This document shows, one piece after another, positions 17,992 through 26,175 of a stretch of DNA of 64,000 nucleotides. The notes under the pieces are model-generated. The model worked only from the letters and a program-made list of their open reading frames with translations. It was not told where the DNA came from and did no database searches. Made by a program: the position numbers and the translations under genes. The stretch covers positions 5,456,001 through 5,520,000 of the forward strand of contig NZ_CP108464.1 of NCBI RefSeq assembly GCF_036226405.1, read 5' to 3'. This stretch comes from Streptomyces sp. NBC_01260. GTDB lineage: Bacteria > Actinomycetota > Actinomycetes > Streptomycetales > Streptomycetaceae. Positions within the stretch are counted from its first letter, which is position 1, and the number at the start of each line of letters is the position of its first letter.

Positions 17992-18925
17992 GACGCTAAG
18001 CCCCCCTCGGTGTTCGCGTCTTCCTGGTCCTTACGGGCCTGTCGCACCTGCACATGTCCCCTCGGTCGTGCACGAGTCCCCAGCCTTCGACACCCAAGAT
18101 CGAATCTACTGCGTCCCGTGGTGCCGTCGTGACAAGTTCACCAACCGGCTTTATGTCGACAAGGCAACCTGGCGGGAAGCATTCGATCACGAAGCGTTTC
18201 ACTCGTGAGTCGTGCAGGGAAGTGCGCCTCGCGTTCATGGCCCGTCCCCGTTGGGTGGAAGCGTACCGCGCGGTCTCTTCCTGCCTGCTGGCAAGGGGGT
18301 TCACCGGCCAATTCGACAAGGAATTGACTGGCGAATGAAGTTGGCTGAAAACATACGGTCGCGTGTGCGGAAATCATTCGTTCAACCGGCGCACGCCTCG
18401 GAAGAGCAGCCGCTTCCATGCGCCCCCTCGGCCGGTCCGGAGGTGGGGCGGCCGGTGCCGGTGGGTGTCCGGATGACGACCGCGGGCCGCGTCGGCGGCC
18501 GGCGGTGCGGCGGGTTCCGGACGGTTGGGCCGGTCGGGTTCGGGCGCGAGATCGCCTCCCGGAGCGGTTCGGCGGCGCCGCGATCGGTACCGAGCGGTCG
18601 GGGTGCCCGCTGACGGACCCGTGGACGGTGTGCGGCGGGGCAGCCGAGCGGCTGACGGGCCGGACCTCCCACCGGTCGCCGATCGCGGCTGTCGGGCCCC
18701 TGTGACGTCGGTGTACCGAGCAACCGGCATTGCCATACGGGGCGGTCTCGGGCATGCTCCGTGAAACGTCGCGCGCGCTTTGCGCGGGTCTGGGCTGTGG
18801 AGGAGTGGCGCCGTACCCTTGGGGGTAAGGGGTTGGGAAGATGATTCCCGGACACCGCCACACCGCCCACTGACGCAGCTCCCCAAGTCGCTCTCCTCAC
18901 GAGGACTCTCTTCGCCGAGACACCG
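17992..18925. other. Long adpA / universal-stress-protein intergenic region
   Basis: 934 bp between divergent genes with no convincing gene; open frames on both strands lack recognisable protein. An AT-richer patch at about 18310-18390 is the likely site of the adpA promoter. TGGCGGGAAG at 18170-18179 matches the AdpA binding consensus TGGCSNGWWY at 9 of 10 positions, about 180 bp upstream of adpA, compatible with the known autorepression. Long untranslated upstream regions are usual for adpA. Confidence 0.5.
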
Positions 18926-19447
18926 ATGGCCGGTCACGAAATCCCCGAACCCGCGGACCGCAAGCAGGTAGCCGACCCAGAGTCGGGCCCGCAGGCGGCC
19001 GAAGAAACACGTCATTCCTGTGATCCCGCGTTCCGGCACGGGGTCGTCGTCGGCTTCGACGGCTCGACCTCCAGCGAACGAGCCCTCGCCTACGCGATCG
19101 GCATGGCCCGAAGATCGGGCTCCGGCCTGATCATCGTCCACGTCGCCAATCGGCTCCCGACCACCGTCTGGGCCGGCTGCGAGCCGCCCGTCTTCGTCGA
19201 TGTGCCCGATCACCGCACCGAGGTCCTCGGCCTGGAGCTCGCCTGCGCGGACTACCTCACCGAGGTGCCGTGGGTGCTCGTCGAGCGCGGCGGGGACATC
19301 TGCCACGAGCTGGAGGAGGTCGGCCGGGAGTACTCGGCCGACGCGATCGTGGTGGGTTCCACGCAGGGAATCGTCGGCCGGATATTCGGCTCGGTGGCGG
19401 GCCGGCTGGCGCGGCGCGCCCAGCGCCCGGTCGTCGTCATCCCGTAG
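18926..19447 (+). CDS. Universal stress protein (UspA family)
   Basis: 173 residues with one Usp domain (about 38-173). It opens with VVVGFDGSTSSERALAYAI and ends with the ATP-binding-type loop GSTQGIVGRIFGSVAGRL and RPVVVIP. An N-terminal stretch of about 35 polar residues is extra. The role is probably nucleotide-linked stress signalling in the cytoplasm; no partner is evident. The start is uncertain: the best purine-rich site (ACGAGGA) is some 20 bases upstream. Confidence 0.82.
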   Translation: MAGHEIPEPADRKQVADPESGPQAAEETRHSCDPAFRHGVVVGFDGSTSSERALAYAIGMARRSGSGLIIVHVANRLPTTVWAGCEPPVFVDVPDHRTEVLGLELACADYLTEVPWVLVERGGDICHELEEVGREYSADAIVVGSTQGIVGRIFGSVAGRLARRAQRPVVVIP

Positions 19448-19676
19448 CCGTTCTTCCCTCACTCCTTCGAGGTACCTGTCCGCCCGTCGTCCGGAACTCC
19501 CGGGGCGGGCGGTCTCGTTTCCGTCCGCCGTCCCGAAGCCGAGTGGCGTCAACTCGACTACGAAAACAGCGGGATGAAAGAATCTACCGATCCGTAGACG
19601 TGGATTGTTCCCTTGTGAAGGGTGCATAAAAGTCACGGCGGAACAGCACGATTGCATGTGAGGGGTGCCCGCACGT

Positions 19677-19721
19677 GAGAGCGGCCCCGCACCCACGTCG
19701 TGTGGGTGCGGGGCCGCTCTC
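19677..19721. terminator. Strong terminator after glmS
   Basis: Perfect 20-bp inverted repeat (19677-19696 with 19702-19721) with a 5-nt loop, between the convergent usp and glmS genes. Confidence 0.9.
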
Positions 19722-19741
19722 CGCCGGGTGCGGGCGGGCCG

Positions 19742-21571
19742 CTACTCGACGGTGACGGACTTCGCCAGGTTGCGCGGCTTGTCGATGTCCCGGCCCATGG
19801 CCAGTGCCGTGTGGTAAGCGAAGAGCTGGAGCGGGATGCCCATCAGGATCGGGTCCAGCTCGTTCTCGTTCTTCGGTACGACGATGGTGTGGTCGGCCTT
19901 CTCCTGCACCTGGTGCGCGACGGCGAGGATGCGGCCGCTGCGGGCCTTGATCTCCTCCATCGCGGCGCGGTTCTTCTCCAGCAGGTCGTCGTCCGGCACG
20001 ATCGCCACGGTCGGCATCGCGGGCTCGATCAGCGCGAGCGGTCCGTGCTTCAGCTCGGAGGCCGGGTAGGCCTCGGCGTGGATGTACGAGACCTCCTTGA
20101 GCTTCAGTGAGGCCTCCCGGGCGACGGGGTAGCCGCGCACCCGGCCGATGAACATCATCGACTTGGCGTCCGCGTACTCCGCGGCCAGCTTCTTGATCTC
20201 GTCCTCGTTGTCCAGGATCTCGCTGATCTGGGCGGGCAGCCTGCGCAGCCCCTCGATGATCCGCTTGCCGTCGGCGACCGACAGGTCCCGGATGCGGCCC
20301 AGGTGCAGGGCGAGCAGGGCGAACGCGACGACGGTGTTGGTGAAGCACTTGGTGGAGACGACACACACCTCGGGGCCGGCGTGCACATACGTACCGCCGT
20401 CGGCCTCCCGGGCGATCGCGGAACCGACCACGTTGACCACACCGAGCACCCGCGCGCCCTTGCGCTTGAGCTCCTGGACGGCGGCCAGCACGTCGTACGT
20501 CTCACCGGACTGGGAGACCGCGACGTACAGCGTGTCGGGGTCCACCACCGGGTTGCGGTAGCGGAACTCGGAGGCGGGTTCGGCGTCCGCGGGGATGCGG
20601 GCGAGCTCCTCGATCAGCTGGGCGCCGATCTGGCCCGCGTGGTACGAGGTGCCGCAGCCCAGGATCTTGATCCGGCGGACCCCGCGCGCCTCACGGGCGT
20701 CCAGGTTCAGGCCGCCCAGGTGGACGGTGGCGAAGCGGTCGTCGATCCGGCCGCGCAGCACCCGGTCGACGGCTTCGGCCTGCTCCGAGATCTCCTTGTG
20801 CATGTACGTGTCGTGGCCGCCCATGTCGTACGACTCGGCCTCCCACTCCACGGTGGTCGGCGTGGCCGTCGTGGTCGAGCCCTCCGTCGTGTACGTACGG
20901 AAGTCGTCGGCCTTGAGGGTGGCCATCTCGCCGTCGTCGAGGGTGACGACCTGGCGGGTGTGGGTGACCAGGGCGGCGACGTCCGAGGCGACGAACATCT
21001 CCTTCTCGCCGATGCCGAGGACGACCGGGGAGCCGTTGCGGGCCACGACGATGCGGTCGTTGAAGTCGGCGTGCATCACGGCGATGCCGTACGTGCCCTC
21101 GACCGAGCGCAGGGCCTCGCGGACCTTCTCCTCCAGGGTGTCCGCCTCCGAGCGGGCGATCAGGTGGACCAGCACCTCGGTGTCGGTCTCGGAGAGGAAG
21201 ACGACGCCCTCGGCCTCAAGGCGGACACGCAGCTCGGAGGCGTTGTCGATGATCCCGTTGTGGACGACGGCGACCTTGTTGCCGGCGTCCAGGTGCGGGT
21301 GGGCGTTCTCGTCGCTCGGGGCGCCGTGGGTGGCCCAGCGGGTATGGGCGATGCCGGTGGTGCCGGTGAACCGCTTGGGGACCCGGGCCTCCAGCTCGCG
21401 GACCCGGCCCTTGGCCTTGACCATCTTCAGCGCGGCGGGCTTCCCGGCCGCCGGCTTGCCGGTGATCACGATGCCCGCGGAGTCGTAACCCCGGTACTCC
21501 AGCCGCTGCAGCCCTTCCAGCAGCAGCGGAGCCACATCACGCTTTCCGATATAACCGACGATTCCGCACAT
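19742..21571 (-). CDS. glmS: Glutamine--fructose-6-phosphate aminotransferase (isomerising)
   Basis: 609 residues, full length. The N-terminal nucleophile Cys2 is in MCGIVGYIG. A class II glutaminase domain occupies about 2-225, and two SIS sugar-isomerase domains about 285-420 and 455-595; the C-terminus PRNLAKSVTVE is the canonical ending that covers the active site. It makes glucosamine-6-phosphate, the entry to UDP-GlcNAc and cell wall. The upstream small gene is on the same strand, 66 bp away. Confidence 0.97.
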   Translation of the reverse strand: MCGIVGYIGKRDVAPLLLEGLQRLEYRGYDSAGIVITGKPAAGKPAALKMVKAKGRVRELEARVPKRFTGTTGIAHTRWATHGAPSDENAHPHLDAGNKVAVVHNGIIDNASELRVRLEAEGVVFLSETDTEVLVHLIARSEADTLEEKVREALRSVEGTYGIAVMHADFNDRIVVARNGSPVVLGIGEKEMFVASDVAALVTHTRQVVTLDDGEMATLKADDFRTYTTEGSTTTATPTTVEWEAESYDMGGHDTYMHKEISEQAEAVDRVLRGRIDDRFATVHLGGLNLDAREARGVRRIKILGCGTSYHAGQIGAQLIEELARIPADAEPASEFRYRNPVVDPDTLYVAVSQSGETYDVLAAVQELKRKGARVLGVVNVVGSAIAREADGGTYVHAGPEVCVVSTKCFTNTVVAFALLALHLGRIRDLSVADGKRIIEGLRRLPAQISEILDNEDEIKKLAAEYADAKSMMFIGRVRGYPVAREASLKLKEVSYIHAEAYPASELKHGPLALIEPAMPTVAIVPDDDLLEKNRAAMEEIKARSGRILAVAHQVQEKADHTIVVPKNENELDPILMGIPLQLFAYHTALAMGRDIDKPRNLAKSVTVE

Positions 21572-21637
21572 AGAGTCTCTGCCCCTCCGTCAATCCATCG
21601 ACGTACAAGTAAGTGGGTGCCCGGCCGCGGGCCGGTC

Positions 21638-21952
21638 TCAGCCGTAGACGATGCGGCGCAGCTGCCGGAGCGAGAGCTCCGGCGGCGCGACCGCCCGGTG
21701 CGGCAGTTCGGCCGCGATCCGCTCGAAGATCTCCGCGTTGACCAGGCCGCCGGACTGCAGTTCCCGGTGGCGGCGGCGGACGTAGTCCTCGGTCGTCTCG
21801 TCGAAGTACGCCAGCACGTCGAGGATCACCCGGGAGGCCTCACCGCGCTGGAGCGCGGTGCTGCGCACCAGGTGATCAATGAGGTCGTCGTACGACGAGC
21901 GGCGTTCGAGCACGCGTCGATACTGCGACGGAAGGGGCTCCAGCGCAACAAT
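21638..21952 (-). CDS. Small conserved protein upstream of glmS, function unknown
   Basis: About 100 residues, charged and helical (DYVRRRHRELQSGGLVNAEIFERIAAELPHR, ending LSLRQLRRIVYG). The frame is open far upstream, but protein-like sequence begins near VALEPLPSQYRRVLERRSSY. No standard start codon with a ribosome site is present: an ATT at 21952 lies right after an 18-bp palindrome, and the first in-frame GTG is at 21913. I know of similar short proteins beside glmS in other streptomycetes but no function. Confidence 0.65.
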   Translation of the reverse strand: MVALEPLPSQYRRVLERRSSYDDLIDHLVRSTALQRGEASRVILDVLAYFDETTEDYVRRRHRELQSGGLVNAEIFERIAAELPHRAVAPPELSLRQLRRIVYG

Positions 21953-21953
21953 T

Positions 21954-21971
21954 CTGCCCGATATCGGGCAG
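21954..21971. promoter_or_regulatory. Perfect 18-bp palindrome upstream of the small glmS-linked gene
   Basis: CTGCCCGATATCGGGCAG has 9-bp perfect half-sites without a spacer, more like a dimeric-regulator operator than a terminator (no loop). It sits immediately before the coding region of the small leftward gene. The regulator is unknown. Confidence 0.5.
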
Positions 21972-22137
21972 GACTGGGGGCAAATGGCCCCTTCTCTGTG
22001 TTCTGCGGAGGATCGGGGGTTCCTCCGAGTGGTTTCCTGGGGCGCTCGGTGGTTCGCGGGGGCGGCGGGGCCGCAGGGATGAATTCGGCCATACGCCCCG
22101 GACCGTCGGCCACGTTCCGGCGCGGTCAACGCGGGGA

Positions 22138-22180
22138 AGTGGTCTACACCTTGACCATCCATTGGGTAAGCGGTACGCAT
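22138..22180 (+). promoter_or_regulatory. dre-like DasR site overlapping a promoter for the hexosaminidase
   Basis: AGTGGTCTACACCTTG (22138-22153) matches the DasR consensus AGTGGTCTAGACCACT at 12 of 16 positions with the left half perfect. It overlaps the -35 of a predicted promoter: TTGACC (22151-22156), 17-nt spacer, TACGCA (22174-22179). Confidence 0.55.
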
Positions 22181-22241
22181 GGCGACGGTTCGGTTGGTCA
22201 GGAGATCCGCAGATGTGGACCCGTAGAAAGGGACCCGGCTT

Positions 22242-23903
22242 GTGAGACTGCACACCGCGCGGCGCAGTGCTCTTCCCCGTGCTCTACCCCGTCTTCTCGG
22301 CTCGCTGCTCCTCGTCACGGCGGCCGGTGTCTCCACCGCGTGCGCGGCGCCCACGGCGTCCGCGGTGGGCAGCGACTCCGCCGGCCGGGCGTCCCGGCCG
22401 CTCGGCCAGGTCGTGCCCGCCCCCGCCTCGGTCAGGCCGGGCGGCTCCCCGTACTCCCTCAACGACGGCACCAGGATCCGGGTCGACGGCTCGTCCGGCG
22501 AGGCCCGCAAGATCGGCGAGTACCTGGCGGGCGTGCTGCGCCCCTCCACCGGATACGCCCTGCCGGTCACCGGCAAGGACGGCGCCGACGGCATCCGGCT
22601 CCGGCTCGGCTCCCGCGACAGCAAGCTGGGCGCGGAGGGGTACACCCTGACGTCCGGACGCGGTTCCGTCACCATCACCGCCCGCAAGCCGGCAGGGCTC
22701 TTCCACGGCGTCCAGACGCTGCGTCAGCTGTTGCCGGCCCAGGTGGAGGCGGACAGCCGCCAGAAGGGGCCGTGGAGCGTCGCGGGAGGCACTGTCACCG
22801 ACACGCCGCGCTATGGCTACCGGGGCGCCATGCTCGATGTCGCGCGGCACTTCTTCTCGGTCACCGAGGTCAAGCGCTACATCGATCAGATTGCGCTGTA
22901 CAAGATCAACAAGTTCCACCTGCACCTCTCCGACGACCAGGGCTGGCGGCTCGCCGTCGACTCCTGGCCGAAGCTGGCCACGTACGGCGGCTCGACGGAG
23001 GTCGGCGGCGGGACCGGCGGCTACTACACCAAGAGCCAGTACAAGGAGATCGTGAACTACGCGGCCTCCCGCTACCTGGAGGTGGTGCCGGAGATCGACA
23101 TGCCCAGCCACACCAACGCCGCCCTCGCCTCGTACGCCGAGCTGAACTGCGACGGCGTCGCGCCGCCGCTCTACACCGGCATCGAGGTCGGGTTCAGCTC
23201 GCTGTGCGCGGGCAAGGACATCACGTACGACTTCATCGACGACGTCATCCGCGAACTGGCCGCGCTGACCCCCGGCGCGTACATCCACATCGGCGGTGAC
23301 GAGGCGCACTCCACCAGCCACGATGACTACGCCAAGATCATGAAGCGGGCGCAGGCCATCGTCGGCACGTACGGCAAGACCGTGATGGGCTGGCACCAGC
23401 TCACCGGGGCCGAGCCGGTCAAGGGAGCCGTCGCCCAGTACTGGGGCTACGACAAGACGAGCGCCGCGAACCGGCAGCAGGTGGTGGACGCCGCGAAGAA
23501 CGGCACCAAGCTGGTGCTCTCGCCGGCCGACCGGGTGTACCTGGACATGAAGTACACGGACAAGACCGAACTGGGCCTGAAGTGGGCCGGCCTGGTCGAG
23601 GTCCAGCGCTCCTACGACTGGGACCCGGCGACCTATCTCTCCGGTGCTCCGGCGGACGCGGTCCTGGGTGTCGAGGCACCGATCTGGGCGGAGACGCTGA
23701 CGGACAGCGACGACATCGACGCGATGGCGTTCCCGCGGCTGCCCGGGGCGGCGGAGCTGGGCTGGTCCCCGGCGGCGACGCACGACTGGGACACGTACAA
23801 GCTGCGGCTGGCCGCGCTCGGGCCGCGGTTCACCGCGATGGGCATCGACTACTACCGGTCGCCGCAGGTGCCGTGGCCGGCGGAGCCGGCTGCGGCGGGG
23901 TGA
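22242..23903 (+). CDS. Secreted beta-N-acetylhexosaminidase, GH20
   Basis: 553 residues. A signal peptide (about 1-35; VSTAC could be a weak lipobox) is followed by a GH20b-like domain (about 55-180) and the GH20 barrel (about 190-545). The catalytic Asp-Glu pair is D353-E354 in IHIGGDEAHS; HLHLSDDQGW and EIDMPSH are conserved substrate-site motifs. It releases GlcNAc from chito-oligosaccharides outside the cell, feeding the same pathway that glmS supplies from inside. GTG start at 22242 with an AGAAAGG site. A dre-like element upstream suggests GlcNAc control through DasR. Confidence 0.92.
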   Translation: MRLHTARRSALPRALPRLLGSLLLVTAAGVSTACAAPTASAVGSDSAGRASRPLGQVVPAPASVRPGGSPYSLNDGTRIRVDGSSGEARKIGEYLAGVLRPSTGYALPVTGKDGADGIRLRLGSRDSKLGAEGYTLTSGRGSVTITARKPAGLFHGVQTLRQLLPAQVEADSRQKGPWSVAGGTVTDTPRYGYRGAMLDVARHFFSVTEVKRYIDQIALYKINKFHLHLSDDQGWRLAVDSWPKLATYGGSTEVGGGTGGYYTKSQYKEIVNYAASRYLEVVPEIDMPSHTNAALASYAELNCDGVAPPLYTGIEVGFSSLCAGKDITYDFIDDVIRELAALTPGAYIHIGGDEAHSTSHDDYAKIMKRAQAIVGTYGKTVMGWHQLTGAEPVKGAVAQYWGYDKTSAANRQQVVDAAKNGTKLVLSPADRVYLDMKYTDKTELGLKWAGLVEVQRSYDWDPATYLSGAPADAVLGVEAPIWAETLTDSDDIDAMAFPRLPGAAELGWSPAATHDWDTYKLRLAALGPRFTAMGIDYYRSPQVPWPAEPAAAG

Positions 23904-24261
23904 CGTGAGGTGACGGGGCCGTCCGGCGGCCGGGGGCGTTGTCCTCGATCGCCGGACGGGCTCGGTCCTGCCGGGCACGGACCGTGTACGAGCGCCTCAC
24001 GGCCCGTACACCGGCCGGAAGTGCCCGCCGGGCGGCGAACCGGTTTCCCTCGTTGTCGACCGGAACGACTGATTCCGCCTGTCCGGGGTGCGGAAGGAAC
24101 AGCGAAAAGGCTCTGATCGCGGCCCCCGGCGGCGAAGCCGGCGAGCCCCGGGCCGCCGAAGGTGATCCGGAGCATGGATGGCCCCGGCCGCCCGGTGCGC
24201 GGCACCGTCAGGCCGGAGAACCGGAACGGGGCGGCCGGGGGAGCGGCGGCGGCCGTTGTGG
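23904..24261. other. Gap between hexosaminidase and desE-like gene
   Basis: 358 bp with no gene. It contains CCTCGATCGCCGGACGGGCT at about 23942-23961, a phrase that recurs between genes in many Streptomyces genomes. From memory of S. coelicolor gene order, desF and desABCD should lie in this interval; nothing resembling them is present. Confidence 0.6.
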
Positions 24262-25293
24262 TCAGGCGGCCTTCTTGGCGTCCTCGATGGCCTTCGCGAG
24301 GCCCTCGAGGACCGGCGCGCACTTGTCGTAGCTGAAGATCGGCTCGGTGGTACGGGGGACGACCTGGCCGGCCTTGACGGCGGGCAGCTGCATCCAGGTC
24401 GGCTTGGACGTCAGGGCGTCGGGCTGGAGCGCGGAGGACCGGTTGTCCATCATGATGATGTCGGCCTGGTACTTGTCGACGTTCTCCCAGCTCAGCTCCT
24501 CGAAGAAGCCCGCCGCGTTCACCTTCGGCTCGACGAACTGCACGCCCAGCTCCTGGAAGTACAGGGTGTCGGCGGCGGTCTTCGCGAGCGTGACGTAGAA
24601 GAGGTCCTGGCTGGCCGAGCCGATCAGGACCTTGATGTTCGGCTTGGACTTCGCGGCGGCGCGCAGCCGGGCCGCGGCCTTCTCGAAGCGGGCCTTGGCG
24701 TCCGTGACCGTCTTGGCCTTCACGTCGGCGCCGAGCGACGCGGCGAGGTCCTCGTGGCGCTGGATGGCCTTGGGGATCGTGGTCCGGGCGGCCCACAGTG
24801 CGACGCTCGGGGCCAGCTTCAGGATCTTGTCCTTGGACGTGTCCGGCACGTACCAGAGGGCGTCCTTCTCCCACATCGCGGTAACCAGCAGGTCCGGGTC
24901 GAGCGCCGCGTACTTCTCTACGTTGAACTCGCCCCAGACGTTGCCGAGGATCTCGACCTTGCTGACGTCCAGGTCGCCGGCCTGCACATCGGCCTTGCCG
25001 TCCTTGGTCGTCGTCGGGCCGAAGACGGCCTTGACCTCGATGCCGTAGTCGTGGAGCGCGGCGGCGACACCGGTGAAGGCGACGACGTTCTTCGGGACCG
25101 ACGCGGCCTCGGCGGTCTTCCCGCGGTCGTCCTTGAAGCTCCATGGCCCGGCGTCGGCGCCCTTGGTGCCGGTGGAACCCGAGTCCTTCGCGTCGCTGTC
25201 ACCGCAGGCGGCGAGCACGGCACCGAGACCTACGGCGCCGCCCATGGCCAGCAGGCCGCGGCGGGTGGGGCGGATCGCTCGGGCAGTGCGCAT
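24262..25293 (-). CDS. desE: Siderophore-binding ABC transporter lipoprotein (DesE-like)
   Basis: 343 residues. Tat-type signal (TRRGLLAMGG) with lipobox LAAC, so a lipoprotein exported folded. The mature part is a class III periplasmic-binding fold (FecB type; VVAFTGVAAALHDYGIEV near the start). It should bind ferrioxamine-type iron complexes at the cell surface. Assignment to DesE rests on family features, an iron box 53 bp upstream and conserved neighbours (hexosaminidase on one side, the leucine-degradation genes on the other). ATG at 25293 is favoured over an in-frame GTG at 25305. No permease or ATPase genes adjoin. Confidence 0.78.
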   Translation of the reverse strand: MRTARAIRPTRRGLLAMGGAVGLGAVLAACGDSDAKDSGSTGTKGADAGPWSFKDDRGKTAEAASVPKNVVAFTGVAAALHDYGIEVKAVFGPTTTKDGKADVQAGDLDVSKVEILGNVWGEFNVEKYAALDPDLLVTAMWEKDALWYVPDTSKDKILKLAPSVALWAARTTIPKAIQRHEDLAASLGADVKAKTVTDAKARFEKAAARLRAAAKSKPNIKVLIGSASQDLFYVTLAKTAADTLYFQELGVQFVEPKVNAAGFFEELSWENVDKYQADIIMMDNRSSALQPDALTSKPTWMQLPAVKAGQVVPRTTEPIFSYDKCAPVLEGLAKAIEDAKKAA

Positions 25294-25345
25294 GACGGAG
25301 TCCACTTTCGTACGGGCCGGAGACCGGCCTTGAGCCGGTCCGAAG

Positions 25346-25364
25346 GAAGGTTAGCCTAACCTTC
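25346..25364. promoter_or_regulatory. Iron box (DmdR1/IdeR-type operator)
   Basis: GAAGGTTAGCCTAACCTTC is a perfect 19-bp palindrome matching the core of the actinobacterial iron box (TTAGGTTAGGCTCACCTAA). It lies directly upstream of the desE-like gene, predicting iron repression. Confidence 0.88.
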
Positions 25365-25416
25365 TGTGCGACCGGCCCGGCCGGGGCCCACCCCGGTCAG
25401 CGCTCCACCGGCGGGC

Positions 25417-26058
25417 TCACCCGCCGAACTCCGCACGGCACTCGTCGAGCCCCTCCAGCGTGACCTCGACGGCACGGCGCTCCTCCCACCGGGCGCGCTC
25501 CAGCCGCAGCCGTTGCAGCGTGACGGGCGCGCCCCGCAGGGCGGCGACCGCCAGACCGTCCGGGAGGTAGCCGAGCCGCCGCGAGACACCGAGCGAGCGC
25601 GGGTTGTCCGTCATCGCGGACGAGACCGCCGTACGGGCCCCGAGACCGGCGAAGGCGAGATGGAGTGCGGCAGCCCGCATCTCGGTGCCGATGCCGCGGC
25701 CCTGGTACGCGAGCCCCAGCCAGGAGCCCGTCTCGACCACGCCGGTCACCGCGAAGTGCCTCGCCATCACGTCCTGCCGCCCGACCACCCGGCCCTCGTG
25801 CAGGACGGCGAGGCTCAACGCCCAGTCGTCGTCGGCCCAGTTGGCGATCGTGGACAGCACATGCCGGAACACCGCCCTCCCGCGCTCGGCGGGCGGGCCG
25901 TCGGACCAGGGGACGGTGAACGGCATGGTGTGCGGGGCGTGCACCCCGTCGGCGGCGACCGAGGCCAGCTCGTCCAGCAGCTCCAGGTCCGGGAGGCGGA
26001 GCTCCAGACGGGGAGTGCGGACGCGGAGCCCGTACAGGGGCCAGTGGTGGTGCTTCAT
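25417..26058 (-). CDS. GNAT-family N-acetyltransferase
   Basis: 213 residues, RimJ/RimL-like GNAT. The acetyl-CoA loop is seen as LAYQGRGIGTEMRAAALHLAF, preceded by the strand VETGSWLG, and followed by the SAMTDNPRSLGVSRRLGY segment typical of the family. Start at 26058 (MKHHHWPLYGLRVRTPRLELR) fits the family N-terminus; an in-frame ATG upstream would add an unlikely Cys/Ser-rich extension. Substrate unknown. It lies between the desE-like gene and the leucine-degradation operon, same strand. Confidence 0.85.
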   Translation of the reverse strand: MKHHHWPLYGLRVRTPRLELRLPDLELLDELASVAADGVHAPHTMPFTVPWSDGPPAERGRAVFRHVLSTIANWADDDWALSLAVLHEGRVVGRQDVMARHFAVTGVVETGSWLGLAYQGRGIGTEMRAAALHLAFAGLGARTAVSSAMTDNPRSLGVSRRLGYLPDGLAVAALRGAPVTLQRLRLERARWEERRAVEVTLEGLDECRAEFGG

Positions 26059-26175
26059 GGACGAACACTGCCGGGGCCAGGGGGCGCTGTCGAACGAATT
26101 GCAGGAGGAGACGGCGCGGTTCACAGGCTGTCTGCCGGTTCCCGCCGCCTCCCACCGCCCTCCTGCCGCCCGGTG

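Noticed and set aside
18374..19696. Minus-strand frame of 440 codons across the adpA-usp region
   Set aside because: Antisense of the universal stress protein; continues into a non-coding region without recognisable protein.
20303..23299. Open frame of 998 codons on the plus strand
   Set aside because: Antisense of glmS running out of frame into the hexosaminidase gene; composition of a shadow frame.
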